Shown here: one piece after another, positions 52,901 to 62,813 of the stretch
Layout: every line of letters begins with the position of its first letter
Numbering within the stretch: position 1 is the stretch's first letter
Origin: Haliclona indistincta
Taxonomy: Eukaryota > Porifera > Demospongiae > Haplosclerida > Chalinidae
Direction: 5' to 3'
NCBI GenBank assembly: GCA_964017065.1
Contig: OZ024791.1
Coordinates: 8,021,471-8,085,470 of the forward strand
DNA length: 64,000 nucleotides
Notes under the pieces: generated by a model
What the model was told of the DNA's origin: nothing
What the model saw: the letters and a program-made list of their open reading frames with translations, nothing else
Databases searched by the model: none
Program-made: the position numbers and the translations under genes

Positions 52901-53334
52901 CAATGCAAAGCCAAGCACTGTCAATGACTTATTTACAAACACTATTCATGATTCTGTTAAGTACTCAGTGTGTGATCCGTCCATATCAGAGCACAGTACT
53001 GAACATCATAGACACCCTTATTCTAGTTGATATTAACTTTCTTCTTGCTCTTACGCAATCCAAAGCAGAGCTGACAACACTTGTGTTAATTCATATATTT
53101 GTGCTCATTCCAGTACTAGGTATTGGTGCTTGGTTTGTGGGTGTGGCTCTTGTTAAATGTGGTGTGTGTAAATACATACAACGTGTACTGGTCAAAAGAA
53201 GACAGCAACCATTAGCTGAGCTACGCTATGAGGAGCGACTGCCATCACCACCTAAAGTACCAGTACATGAGGTGGATCTCTATGAAAGCAACAACGAACG
53301 AGAACCCCTCATTGGAATTGTTGATGATGACTAA
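49915..53334 (+). CDS. Beta-helix-like polytopic receptor B1
   Basis: The intronless gene encodes 1139 residues. Residues 1-18 are a signal peptide. About residues 20-600 form a highly N-glycosylatable ectodomain with recurring short blocks such as FINNTGVLGGACGLYN and FRDNIGMYGGALYLNN, typical of parallel beta-helix (Pmp-like) repeats. A Cys-rich neck follows (about 615-745; GICKCTD, CITRGYW, GGLLCKSCAEDYQYTF). About nine or ten hydrophobic spans run from WWQPYLVLVITLVF to about residue 1085, followed by a short tail ending in an acidic EREPLIG segment. This architecture suggests a cell-surface receptor or adhesion protein. I know no assigned function. ATG 49915 is the only start that yields the signal peptide. 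Confidence 0.8.
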   Translation: MALLLLHILLILGGCSSSYTKQITVQVSDYGVDDPSCVQNGSICKTLTYVLGKLSKMTFYSDTFFTVNITCNQSIQKDSSFYLTQNKFLSVRIIGHNKVYITLNSSMAIQYPTNINNINWAWIGLVFFSGAEHTTLSILHGFLNSVTIFDCRIMTGNWEFPAVRNLVINDTEFGQLDVCPTLHISSFSWSVLFSNNTISNCSTDKSILFFDGVDRVTIVNSNFTKLKGIKSTRYINTTRNQKNNILRKDYKLISVGINGEFTLSINKCHFIDNSQLILVSGEVLSKTDYKPLSVRINVHETVIRNNIATSVLVELMIIGSTNYYSLAVVLKDMLVDGNIATNTQWAYAAPLGDLEFSIFSLLMVDKVLVENSRFLNNQGTPLTVKSNKDKLGMSFKGYIRFINNTGVLGGACGLYNAHMMIRTNTSSEVIFRDNIGMYGGALYLNNTIISETTCKSKVTFINNTATIIGNSVYFATIPRGALPSCSFSDIHLADIASPTFSTKNEGDVTLSLIPGQNIYMNVSVTDYFGSPSSCTADVYIMCDNWLFICVYKHIRLNGPDHVVLAQKELTAYSVVDTKLSVSAPKILENTTIDMLFMCRNDIQTGIIIGLNIRTCPLGFVYNVSRGICKCTDVTTNDGTVICSEILGVACITRGYWYGPFDYDNTTTYVSAQCSYPDCSYSHKPCPPKMLSLGFAGDYKLLGTDADEQCSVGRGGLLCKSCAEDYQYTFLSVSCVASSTCEWWQPYLVLVITLVFQLMIAVALMIVVRFKIATGSGFLYGPMLFLAVISHLPLDTDPNLFILKTFILIITAVPLLNPEPFGLIPWCFFHPFSKIYNYSLRYLGPLMVLLVIGFTTLKARWCPRALLKWQNSRLRALCILMLLSFWSLADITMNVTFNILTSTRLIHNNDVVVSVVALEPQMKYFSWKHIPIVILALLVLLIVIIPLLVVLLISPALSRVINLTRIKPFLDEFQSCYRDSCRWYSIVYFIAWIGYVSMQSQALSMTYLQTLFMILLSTQCVIRPYQSTVLNIIDTLILVDINFLLALTQSKAELTTLVLIHIFVLIPVLGIGAWFVGVALVKCGVCKYIQRVLVKRRQQPLAELRYEERLPSPPKVPVHEVDLYESNNEREPLIGIVDDD

Positions 53335-53990
53335 TGTCATTTAATAATTATTAATGTGTGTATAATACTATTCTTATTATTTCTGCAATTTTTTTGTACA
53401 ATGCATGCTTTGTTTATGTATAGTTTATGTATTTGAATCTCACTTTTCCCTACATGTACATGTAATTGCTGCAATACGGCTATTTTTGAATCAATCTCAA
53501 GAGGAACACAAACTGCATGGTCTGATTGCTTTAGCATGCTATGCCATAAAACGATTTAAGTGAATAGCTTCAGTCTCATGCAAAGCCTCAGTGTTGCACA
53601 CATGATTGGTGCTGCAGCTACTGAGTGACCAAGAACACGCCAATGGATCAGGGGTGATGATGGGGCGACAAGGTTTAGTTCTGAGTTCGATTGATAGTGA
53701 GCGATTAGGAGTTCGATTGATAGCGACTAGGAGTTCGATTGATAGTGAGCGAAGTTAATTTAGTTTTTTTAGCAGCAAAAAATAGTCAATACAGGTTAGT
53801 GAGGGTACTAAGAAGCAAAAACTTTAATAGTTCAAACTGAGAAGGAGAAAAATTAAACAACTGTCAATGACCGACTCTTCCCTCAGTGAGGGCAATGTCT
53901 ACGATGGAGTTTAGGTGGTTCGTACTTCTTAAACCCACTGTAAAGAGGATCGAGAACCAATTGAGGATATCCGTTTGAACATTAATTTTA

Positions 53991-54620
53991 AAAAGCTTTA
54001 ATAAAAAAACTGAAAAGTGTAGGGATGACTCTTAAAAAAGGAAAGGAACAAGATGGGATGATGCTTGCAAAAGTAAAGGAACAAGATGGAATAATGCTAA
54101 GCTTGCAAATGTAAAAGTCCCAAGTATCCCTACATCAGTGGCTTGCTGCGACGCAACTGACAAATACGGAATCCTCTTCCTATACCTTTACAATCGTCGA
54201 TTACTTCATCGGACTGCATCCTCCAAACTCAGCTACCTGCAGCTTATTTACAACTGTCAACTACTTCATCGGACTGCGTCCTCCTAAACACAGATACCTC
54301 TAGTTATTTACAACCGTCAATTACTTCATCGGACTGCGTCCTCCAAACACAGATACATCTAGTTATTTACAACTGTCAACTACTTCATCGGACTGCGTCC
54401 TCCTAAACACATATACCTCTAGTTATTTACAACCGTCAATTACTTCATCGGACTGCGTCCTCCTTCAAGCCGCTGATGTAGGGATACTTGGGACTTTTAC
54501 ATTTGCAAGCTTAGCATTATTCCATCTTGTTCCTTTACTTTTGCAAGCATCATCCCATCTTGTTCCTTTCCTTTTTTAAGAGTCATCCCTACACTTTTCA
54601 GTTTTTTTATTAAAGCTTTT
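53991..54620. mobile_element. Foldback element with internal 60-bp tandem repeats
   Basis: Arms of about 155 bp are nearly perfect inverted repeats, starting AAAAGCTTTAATAAA and ending in its complement. Within the arms is AGGAACAAGATGG twice. The centre (about 54186-54462) holds five copies of a unit of about 60 bp containing ACTTCATCGGACTGCGTCCT. The corresponding site after B2 lacks it. Confidence 0.85.
54186..54462. repeat. 60-bp tandem repeat, five copies
   Basis: Units share TTACTTCATCGGACTGCGTC. They alternate between two slightly different types, so a 120-bp higher-order period is possible. Confidence 0.85.
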
Positions 54621-55485
54621 TTACTTTACTTGTTCCTGTTACTTTTTTGATCACTATCAGTTTGAACTTATTGGTTGTATTCTATGTTATTTCATTTTGA
54701 CTACTCTGTGAGCAGCAGTTACTAGTCTAGCAGATGTGAACGTGCACAGGGTCTGGAGAGTAAGGAGTGTGGTTTAAAATAATGTTTAATAATTATTACC
54801 AATCATTCATTGAAAGGTTTAAAATAGTAAAGAGGTTAAGGACGCAGACAGCAAAATATCAAGTCCAGGTATGATTTGACAACATGATACTTGTTAGTAC
54901 AGTAATGGATGAAGGAAGAGACTAATACTGACAACTCATGATGCTGCAAGCCTAATAGTAGAAGCACGCCTAGTAGAACCTTGCTGATGTCAATATCACA
55001 CTCACAGAGGCTTCTAGTCCTTTCAACTTACGCTGCGTGGTGTAGGAACCTTACTGTGCGTAGAATCTCAGTTGCTGCCGGTAACTGAATCGTTCACGTC
55101 TGGGTATGTCAGTTTTAACCCGCCATCTGAAGCTTTAACGAACAGATCAGTGTTACTTAGGGTATAGTACTGCTCTAGACAAATTTCATACCTCTGGCTT
55201 GCGCGCTGAAGCGTCCAGAGCAGAGACAAAACGCAGTATCGATCGAGATGGCGGCAAAACTGATGTGGGCGGAGTTAATGATACGAGCGACAAGAGGGTT
55301 AATTATTTAATGGCGTCTTCAGTCCAAAACGGCCCAAAAACAATGTTTTTCAAGGATTACTCGCTTCTGGTAGTGTTTATTGCCTATCTAAGAAGTAAGT
55401 GCACTATTCCAGATATATACACGTACAATTGTGCAGGTTTGGTAGTGATTCGTTCAATCAGGACAGTGCTAGGCTCGTTCAAAGA

Positions 55486-55540
55486 AGAAAGAAAGAAAGA
55501 AAGAAAGAAAGAAGAAGAAAAAGAAGAAGAAAGAAGATGA
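55486..55540. repeat. (GAAA)n-rich microsatellite
   Basis: Repeated GAAA units grade into GAAGAA sequence at the left edge of the dispersed repeat. Confidence 0.85.
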
Positions 55541-55915
55541 ACAATTCGCGTGGGCGGCGATTTTAGTTTACCACTTTAGAAACGTCTGTCAGCTTCGCCA
55601 AAGGTATTTCCATGCTCAGAACAATCGTCTGCTCAATCCTAGATGTATGGAATCTCGAGAAACGCTAAAACAGCGAAGATCTGCGACGGCTCTCTGAGAG
55701 TCGCCATCTTGATTTTCATCGTCAAGCAAGCAGTCCCGGCGACTTTCATAGACTTCCTACAAGCGCTTACACTTCAGATTCACTTAGAGACAGTTAAAAT
55801 GCAGCAGAAATGTATAACAATAGAGATATGTGCGAAAACTCATTTTCACACATGAGTAGCCGCCATCTTAGTTCGAGGTCATCCCTACATATCATTGCCT
55901 ATCGGCAATGATAAT
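55530..55915. repeat. Dispersed repeat, copy 2 (uninterrupted)
   Basis: It matches 9180-9885 without the nested element and ends with the same ATTGCC...GGCAAT hairpin. It sits directly upstream of T2, about 30 bp before the start codon, and may contribute its promoter or 5' leader. Confidence 0.75.
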
Positions 55916-55946
55916 TTAGTTACGCCCACGCGTACAACTAGAAATC

Positions 55947-58466
55947 ATGCAATCCAAAATGCAGGACAACTCAGAAAAAGAAAAAGGTGAGCCAGAGGCT
56001 AGCTAAGACGAAGGCTTCGTATTATTCGTAATTTATCTCTTACAAGACTTTGAACAAAGCAACACTGTTCGTGGACGTTTCTGTATACCGTGTCGAGGCG
56101 ATGGAATATTTCGACCCGATCCAGAGTACACAGTTTATGGTTCCATATTTCCACACGCTGTGTCGGTAAGCCCACTATTGGTACAAAATATAGACTATTG
56201 CAGTAATTCGTTTTATACATATGCAGCTACTTGGTTTGGTATTAATCATAGTTGGTCTATGGGCACTGGTAAGCTGCAACGGTATTCCTCCGAGTGCAAC
56301 TTTCATTTGCAGTGTCATAGGCTCAGTGCAGTGTGCTCTTACCGGTTACAACTCAAGCAAGCGTCTCTGTGATCATAATATCAGTCTTGGTCACCATCAT
56401 GGGTTTGCTCATGATCGCGGTTGCTATTGGGGTTGTACTTGTTGTGAAATACGAGAGAGCATCAGTTTCAAAGCATCAGTTTCGCTCAATATTGTTAATG
56501 GTACAGGATAATCATTGATTAATTGTTCACTGAATAAAAAATGCATTTTATCTAGCCTGGGATTTTCATAATTAGTCTTGCTGTGATATCTATTACTCTT
56601 GGTGTAGCAGCAGGAGCTCTTATACCCACTGTGAGTGACTTGGATATAGTATGCTAATTATATATAGCAACTGAATTTGTATTGTAGTTGTCTGATATCA
56701 TTCGAACTAGTGCAAACAGTTCATTGTTCAGCATCCATGAGTCTCCAGCAGTCAGAGATGCTTGGAATGCTGCTCAGTATACTGTAAGTTAATAAGTATT
56801 GCATGACTATACATGTATAGGGTGTTGGCGTATACAATTACTATAGTGCCAATATCTTCTATAGCTTCGTTGCTGTGGAGTAGTGAGCTTCAGTGATTAT
56901 GAACTAGTTTTTGGTAACTTATCTGTGCCTGTCTCTTGCTGTAACATGATCAATGAGACCACATGCTCAGCAGATACCAGTGTCATAAATGTCACTGGTG
57001 ATGTGGCAATATATTCTGAGGTATGTGAGTCATATTGATTCTCTCATACACTCTCATATTCAATGTATAGGGCTGTGTTCCTCAGTTAGAGTCATTATTT
57101 AGGTATGTTCTCAGTGTTGTTGCTGGAGCTAGCATCACTGTAGGTCTACTACAGGTTAGTAATAATGTATAGTTCACTTAATATTGAGTTGTTTTAGATC
57201 ATTGGAGAAATATTTACTATTTCTTTTGTTGGTATGTGGGTGTAAAAAATTAAAAATCGTTTGCTTTAAGGACATTATCACTGCAGTGTGGAAAGCACGT
57301 CGTGTCTATGCAGCTGGATTTTTCACAGAAGCCTACAGATATTTCCAAATAACTGCTGGATTAATTTTGGTGAGTTTCTTGTAAAATTATTCTGTTGCAA
57401 TAATCTATTCCACCATACTACAGGCATGTGGTGTTGCCTATATTGTTGTTGCAATTTGGGCATTGGTGAGTTAAATTTCATCTTATAAACACACACACAC
57501 TTTTTATGCAGGTGCAAAATTCATCGTTATACTACTCCATCACTGCTCAAGCAAATGCTACAGTAATAGTGTTGTCAATTCTACTTATTATTGTGGGTGT
57601 GGTCATGACTGCTACCAGTATATGTCAGCTGGTAGCAGGACGAAAGAAACTAGATGATGATGGCTTTCATGATTTTGGTCCATATATAGTCAAATTCATC
57701 ATTGAAATAGTTCGTATAACTATAATTATTAATAACAAAATTAGCTATTCATATCTGTTATGGCAGGTAGTCGTTGGTGTGACTATCCTGCTAATCCTCA
57801 TAGTGATTGCTGTTGGTATTGCAGCTGCTGTTTTGAGTGGAACTGTAAGCCAGGCGGTGTTGTAAGAGAGAGTAGTTTATTTTGTTACTTCATGTTTGCA
57901 GACCATGGACTTTAGTAGCACATTGAGTGATTACTCTAATGATCAGAGTGTCCAGGAAGCTTGGAATGCTGTACAGGAAAATGTGAGCTAAAGGAACTAA
58001 TGCTGATTGTCTCATTACAGCTCACATGTTGTAGTTGGAATGCTGTGGAGCAGTTAACTTCACTGATTACAGAGCAATATTTAACAACAGTTTCTCAGTA
58101 CCAGTGTCTTGTTGTAACTCCAGCCATCCACTGGCTAGTAATTGCTCAGAGATTGGTCAACACATCATCAGCCAAACTGATCTAATATACTCTCAAGTCA
58201 GTCTTCTTCTAACCATGCTCTGAATTCTACATGCTCCGTCTCTATATAGGGCTGTGTGTCTCAGTTGGAGTCTTTCTTCATGAATATTTTCAGTGTTATT
58301 GGTGGTGTCAGCATCACTATTGGGAGTCTACAGGTAATAGCCTATTTTAACTAACTACAGTCTGCATTTTTCTTCTCAGCTCACTGCAGCAGTGGTGTGG
58401 CTAACTGTGCATGTTTGGATAAGTGTTGCAAGCTGTATGCAGACCATAAAGGATCTGGGTGATTAA
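55947..58466 (+). CDS. Double tetraspanin T2 (two tetraspanin units in one chain)
   Basis: Seventeen phase-checked exons encode 554 residues: 55947-55986, 56047-56165, 56227-56268, 56321-56500, 56556-56630, 56688-56783, 56865-57020, 57071-57154, 57198-57239, 57271-57369, 57424-57465, 57512-57709, 57767-57844, 57902-57982, 58035-58196, 58250-58333, 58380-58466. Unit 1: TM1 LLGLVLIIVGLWAL, TM2, TM3, large loop with RCCGVVSFSDYE and PVSCCN, GCVPQLE before TM4. Unit 2 repeats this: TM5 VAYIVVAIWAL, TM6, TM7, loop with ECCGAVNFTDY and PVSCCN, GCVSQLE before TM8. Tetraspanins organise membrane microdomains and bind partner receptors. The exon pair around the 31-nt intron 57240-57270 is the least certain junction. 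Confidence 0.8.
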
Positions 58467-58653
58467 TAACTACAGTACATTATTAACATCAGTTTAACAC
58501 TCATCTCTCGAAATTCACAAACAGAGGGACTTTAGTCTAGGGCTGCATGGAATAATCCATCTATCTACTGTACTTCCTTTCTGTATGCTGCTGTAAAGTC
58601 TAATAATAATGACAACTAACTAATAATATTTCAAGTAGTCTACGTGTGTCAAC

Positions 58654-61600
58654 ATGCAGGACAATTCACGTGAAGAAAGAGGTAAAATAGAGAACCCTGG
58701 TAGTTATAAAGCTACCCCTAGCTAGCATAATGGTAGTCTTTTTTAATTCCATAGACTTTGAAAGGAAATTTACTATTCGCGGACGCATCGATTCTGAGTT
58801 CTCTGAATCCCTGAGCGACAATGGTGTAGATGATCCTTCCTGTGTGCAAAATGGTAGCATCTGTAAAACATTGACGTACGTTCTTGGTAAATTGTCAGAA
58901 ATGACCTTTAATTCCGACACTTTTTTCACCGTAAACATCACTTGCAATCAAACTATTCAGAAAGGTTCTTCTTTCTGGTTTTCTCAAAATAAATTTCTGA
59001 GTGTGAGAATCATTGGGCAAAACAAAGTTTACATCACGTTAAATTCTTCTATGGCGATAACACATTATATTAACATCAACAACATCAACTGGGCATGGAT
59101 AGGGTTAGTGTTCTTCTCAGGAGCAGGGCATACAACCTTAAGCATACTCCATGGTAGGCTCGATTCAGTCACCATGTTTGACTGTAAAATCATGACCGGC
59201 AATTGGGGATTTCCATCTGTACGAAACTTGGTCATCAACAATACTGAATTTGGGCAACTAGATGTATGCCCTACTCTGAATATTTCTAGCCCTTCATGGA
59301 GTGTTCTCTTCTCAAATAATATCATTTCTAACTGCAGCACTGACAAATCAATATTGTTCTTCTATGTGGATAGAGTGGCTATCGTAAATTCTAACTTTAC
59401 CGAACTGAAAGGTATGAAAAGTACACGATATATAAACACAACTAGAAATCAAAAAATGACATACTTCAAAAAGATTACAAACTTATTTCAGTTGGTATAA
59501 ATGGTGAGTTTACTCTTTCTATCAATAAATGTAATTTTATTGACAATAGTCAACTAATTCTTGTATCAGGGGAAGTGCTTAGTAAAACTGATTACAAACC
59601 TTTGAGTGTACGAATCAATGTACATGAGACAGTTATAAGAAACAACATTGCTACTTCAGTACTTGTGGAATTGATGATCATTGGCTCCACAAATTACTAC
59701 TCACTGGCTGTTGTCCTGAAAGACATGTTGGTTGATGGTAACATTGCGACGAACACACAATGGGCTTATGCAGCACCGTTGGGTGATCTGGAGTTTTCAA
59801 TATTTAGCCTTTTAATGGTAGATAAAGTTTTAGTTGAAAATTCACGGTTCTTGAATAATCAAGGAACTCCTCTTACTGTCAAATCAAATAAAGACAAATT
59901 GGGTATGTCATTTAAAGGATACATTCGCTTCATAAACAACACAGGCGTGCTCGGTGGAGCTTGTGGACTGTACAATGCTCATATGATGATTCGAACAAAC
60001 ACAAGCTCTGAAGTAATCTTTAGAGACAACATAGGTATGTATGGTGGTGCATTGTACTTGAACAATACAATAATATCAGAAACAACATGCAAATCGAAAG
60101 TAACATTCATCAACAACACTGCAACAATAATTGGCAACTCAGTGTACTTTGCTACGATACCACGAGGTGCTTTGCCTAGCTGCTCAGTTAGTGATATCCA
60201 TCTTGCGGACATTGCCTCTCCAACATTTAGCACGAAAAATGAAGGAGATGTCACCTTGTCACTGATTCCTGGCCAGAATATTTACATGAATGTTTCAGTG
60301 ACAGATTATTTTGGCTCACCATCTTCTTGTACAGCAGACGTGTACATAATGTGTGACAATTGGCTCTTCATCTGCGTATATAAGCACATACGACTCAATG
60401 GACCTGATCATGTAGTGTTAGCACAAAAAGAACTCACGGCTTACTCAGTCGTGGATACTAAACTGAGCGTATCTGCTCCCAAAATTTTGGAAAATACTAC
60501 CATTCATATGTTATTCATGTGTAGAAATGATATACAAACAGGAATAAGTATTGAATTAAACATCAGGACATGTCCACTTGGTTTTGTCTACAATATTAGT
60601 AGAGGTATTTGCAAGTGTGCTGATGTAACCACGAACGATGGCACTGTGATATGCTCAGAAATCCTCGGTGTCGCATGCATCACACGAGGCTACTGGTACG
60701 GTCCGTTTGACTATGACAACACTACAACATACGTTTCTGCTCAATGCTCATATCCTGACTGTTCCTACTCTCACAAACCATGTCCTCCAAAAATGCTAAG
60801 TCTAGGATTTGCAGGTGACTACAAACTACTTGGCACTGATGCTGATGAGCAATGCTCAGTAGGAAGAGGTGGACTACTGTGTAAGAGTTGTGCAGAGGAC
60901 TACCAGTACACCTTCCTGTCAGTGAGTTGTGTGGCTAGCAGAACATGTGAGTGGTGGCAGCCTTACCTTGTCCTGGTCATCACATTAGTGTTTCAACTGA
61001 TGATTGCAGTGGCTCTTATGATAGTTGTTAGGTTCAAAATAGCGACTGGGTCTGGTTTTCTGTATGGTCCAATGCTGTTTCTGGCAGTCATCAGTCATCT
61101 ACCTCTAGACACTGATCCTAACCTCTTCAACTTAAAAACATTCATATTGATCATCACAGCTGTACCACTACTCAATCCTGAGCCATTCGGACTCATTCCA
61201 TGGTGCTTCTTCCATCCATTCAGCAAAATCTACAACTACTCCTTACGATACCTCGGCCCACTAATGGTGCTGTTAGTGATTGGTTTCACAACGCTTAAAG
61301 CTCGATGGTGCCCAAGAACACTTCTGAAATGGCAAAACTCTCGTCTACGAGCACTCTGCATTCTAATGCTGCTCTCATTTTGGTCACTGGCAGACATTAC
61401 AATGAACATCACTTTCAACATTCTCACATCAACCAGACTAATACACAACAATGACGTGGTGGTCTCAGTAGTGGCATTAGAACCACAAATGAAATATTTC
61501 TCCTGGAAGCACATTCCGATAGTAATTCTAGCATTGCTGGTTCTACTAATAGTGATCGTTCCTTTACTAGTGGTACTGTTAATATCACCAGCACTATCAC

Positions 61601-62148
61601 GAGTGATTAACCTGACCAGGATCAAACCCTTCCTAGATGAGTTCCAGTCTTGCTACAGGGACAGCTGTCGCTGGTACTCAATTGTATACTTCATTGCATG
61701 GATTGGATATGTATCAATGCAAAGCCAAGCACTGTCAATGACTTATTTACAAACACTATTCATGATTCTGTTAAGTACTCAGTGTGTGATCCGTCCATAT
61801 CAGAGCACAGTACTGAACATCATAGACACCCTTATTCTAGTTGATATTAACTTTCTTCTAGCTCTTATGCAATCCAAGGCAGAGCTGACAACACTTGTGT
61901 TAATTCATATATTTGTGCTCATTCCAGTACTGGGTATTGGTGCTTGGTTTGTGGGTGTGGCTTTTGTTAAATGTGGTGTGTGTAAATACATACGACGTGT
62001 ACTGGTCAAAAGAAGACAGCAACCATTAGCTGAGCTACGCTATGAGGAGCGACTACCATCACCACCTAAAGTACCAGTACATGAGGTGGATCTCTATGAA
62101 AGCAACAACGAACGAGAACCCCTCATTGGAATTGTTGATGATGACTAA
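58654..62148 (+). pseudogene. Beta-helix-like receptor B2, chimeric start and frameshift
   Basis: From 58809 on the sequence parallels B1. Its signal peptide and first residues are replaced by sequence matching the start of the tetraspanin genes: exon-1-like 58654-58681 (ATG, same 28-nt length as in T3), an intron, and exon-2-like sequence from 58755 (DFERKFTIRGR against DFEQSNTVRGR), which reads in frame into GVDDPSC. The A-run at 59451-59456 is six bases where B1 has seven (50636-50642), so the frame ends at about 59498. The remaining frame is open to 62148 and nearly identical to B1. Either B2 is dead, or the sequence has an error at the homopolymer. It lacks a signal peptide in any case. 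Confidence 0.75.
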
Positions 62149-62813
62149 TGTCATTAATTTTAATAATTATTATTATACTATTCTTATTGTTTCTGCAATT
62201 TTTTGTACAATGCATGTTTTGTTTATGTACTTTATGTATTTGAATCTCACTTTTCCCTACATGTAATTGCTGCAATACGGCTATTTTTGAATCAATCTCA
62301 AGAGGAACACAAACTGCATGGTCTGATTGCTTTAGCATGCAATGCCATACGATTTAAGTGAATAGCTTCAGTCTCATGCAAAGCCTGTGTTGCACGCATG
62401 ATTCGATTGATAGTGAGTGAGGTTAATTTAGTTTTTTTTAGCAGCAAAAAATAGTCAATACAGGTTAGTGAGGGTACTAAGAAGCAAAAAAAAAAAAAAA
62501 AAACTTTAATAGTTTAAAGTGAAAGGGAGAAAATTAAACAACTGTCAATGACAGACTCTTCCCTCATGCAGTGAGGGTAAGGTCTACGAGGCTATGTCTA
62601 CGATGGAGTTTAGATGGTTTGTACTTCTTGAAGAGGGTCGAGAACCACGCAGGCACGTGGTGGTTGAACGGAGCAGAGAGAAAGTTAATTTGCATCTAAT
62701 ATTAAAGTCTGATGATCGAGTGATAGGGCTGGCTGTTTGTTTTCCAGCTATTATTGAGGATATCCGTTTGAAATTTAATTTAGTTGCGCCCACGCGTACA
62801 ACTGCAATCCAAA
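62149..62813. other. Spacer between B2 and T3
   Basis: It corresponds to the two ends of the B1-T2 spacer without the foldback and dispersed repeats. It contains a poly(A) run near 62487-62503. An open frame of about 80 codons near 62594-62845 has no recognisable domain. Confidence 0.5.

Larger units (their letters stand above)
53335..55946. other. Repeat-bearing spacer between B1 and T2
   Basis: Its first 650 bp match the region after B2 (62149-62800), so it belongs to the duplicated cassette. The match breaks at the foldback element 53991-54620. A GAAA repeat and the dispersed repeat 55530-55915 lie just before T2. The frame at 55199-55540 has no recognisable feature. Confidence 0.6.

Noticed and set aside
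54186..54462. Five 60-bp repeats as a possible satellite or CRISPR
   Set aside because: No unique spacers; the repeats are enclosed by the inverted arms of a foldback element.
55199..55540. 113-codon frame upstream of T2
   Set aside because: It runs into a GAAA microsatellite and has no recognisable domain or splice partner.
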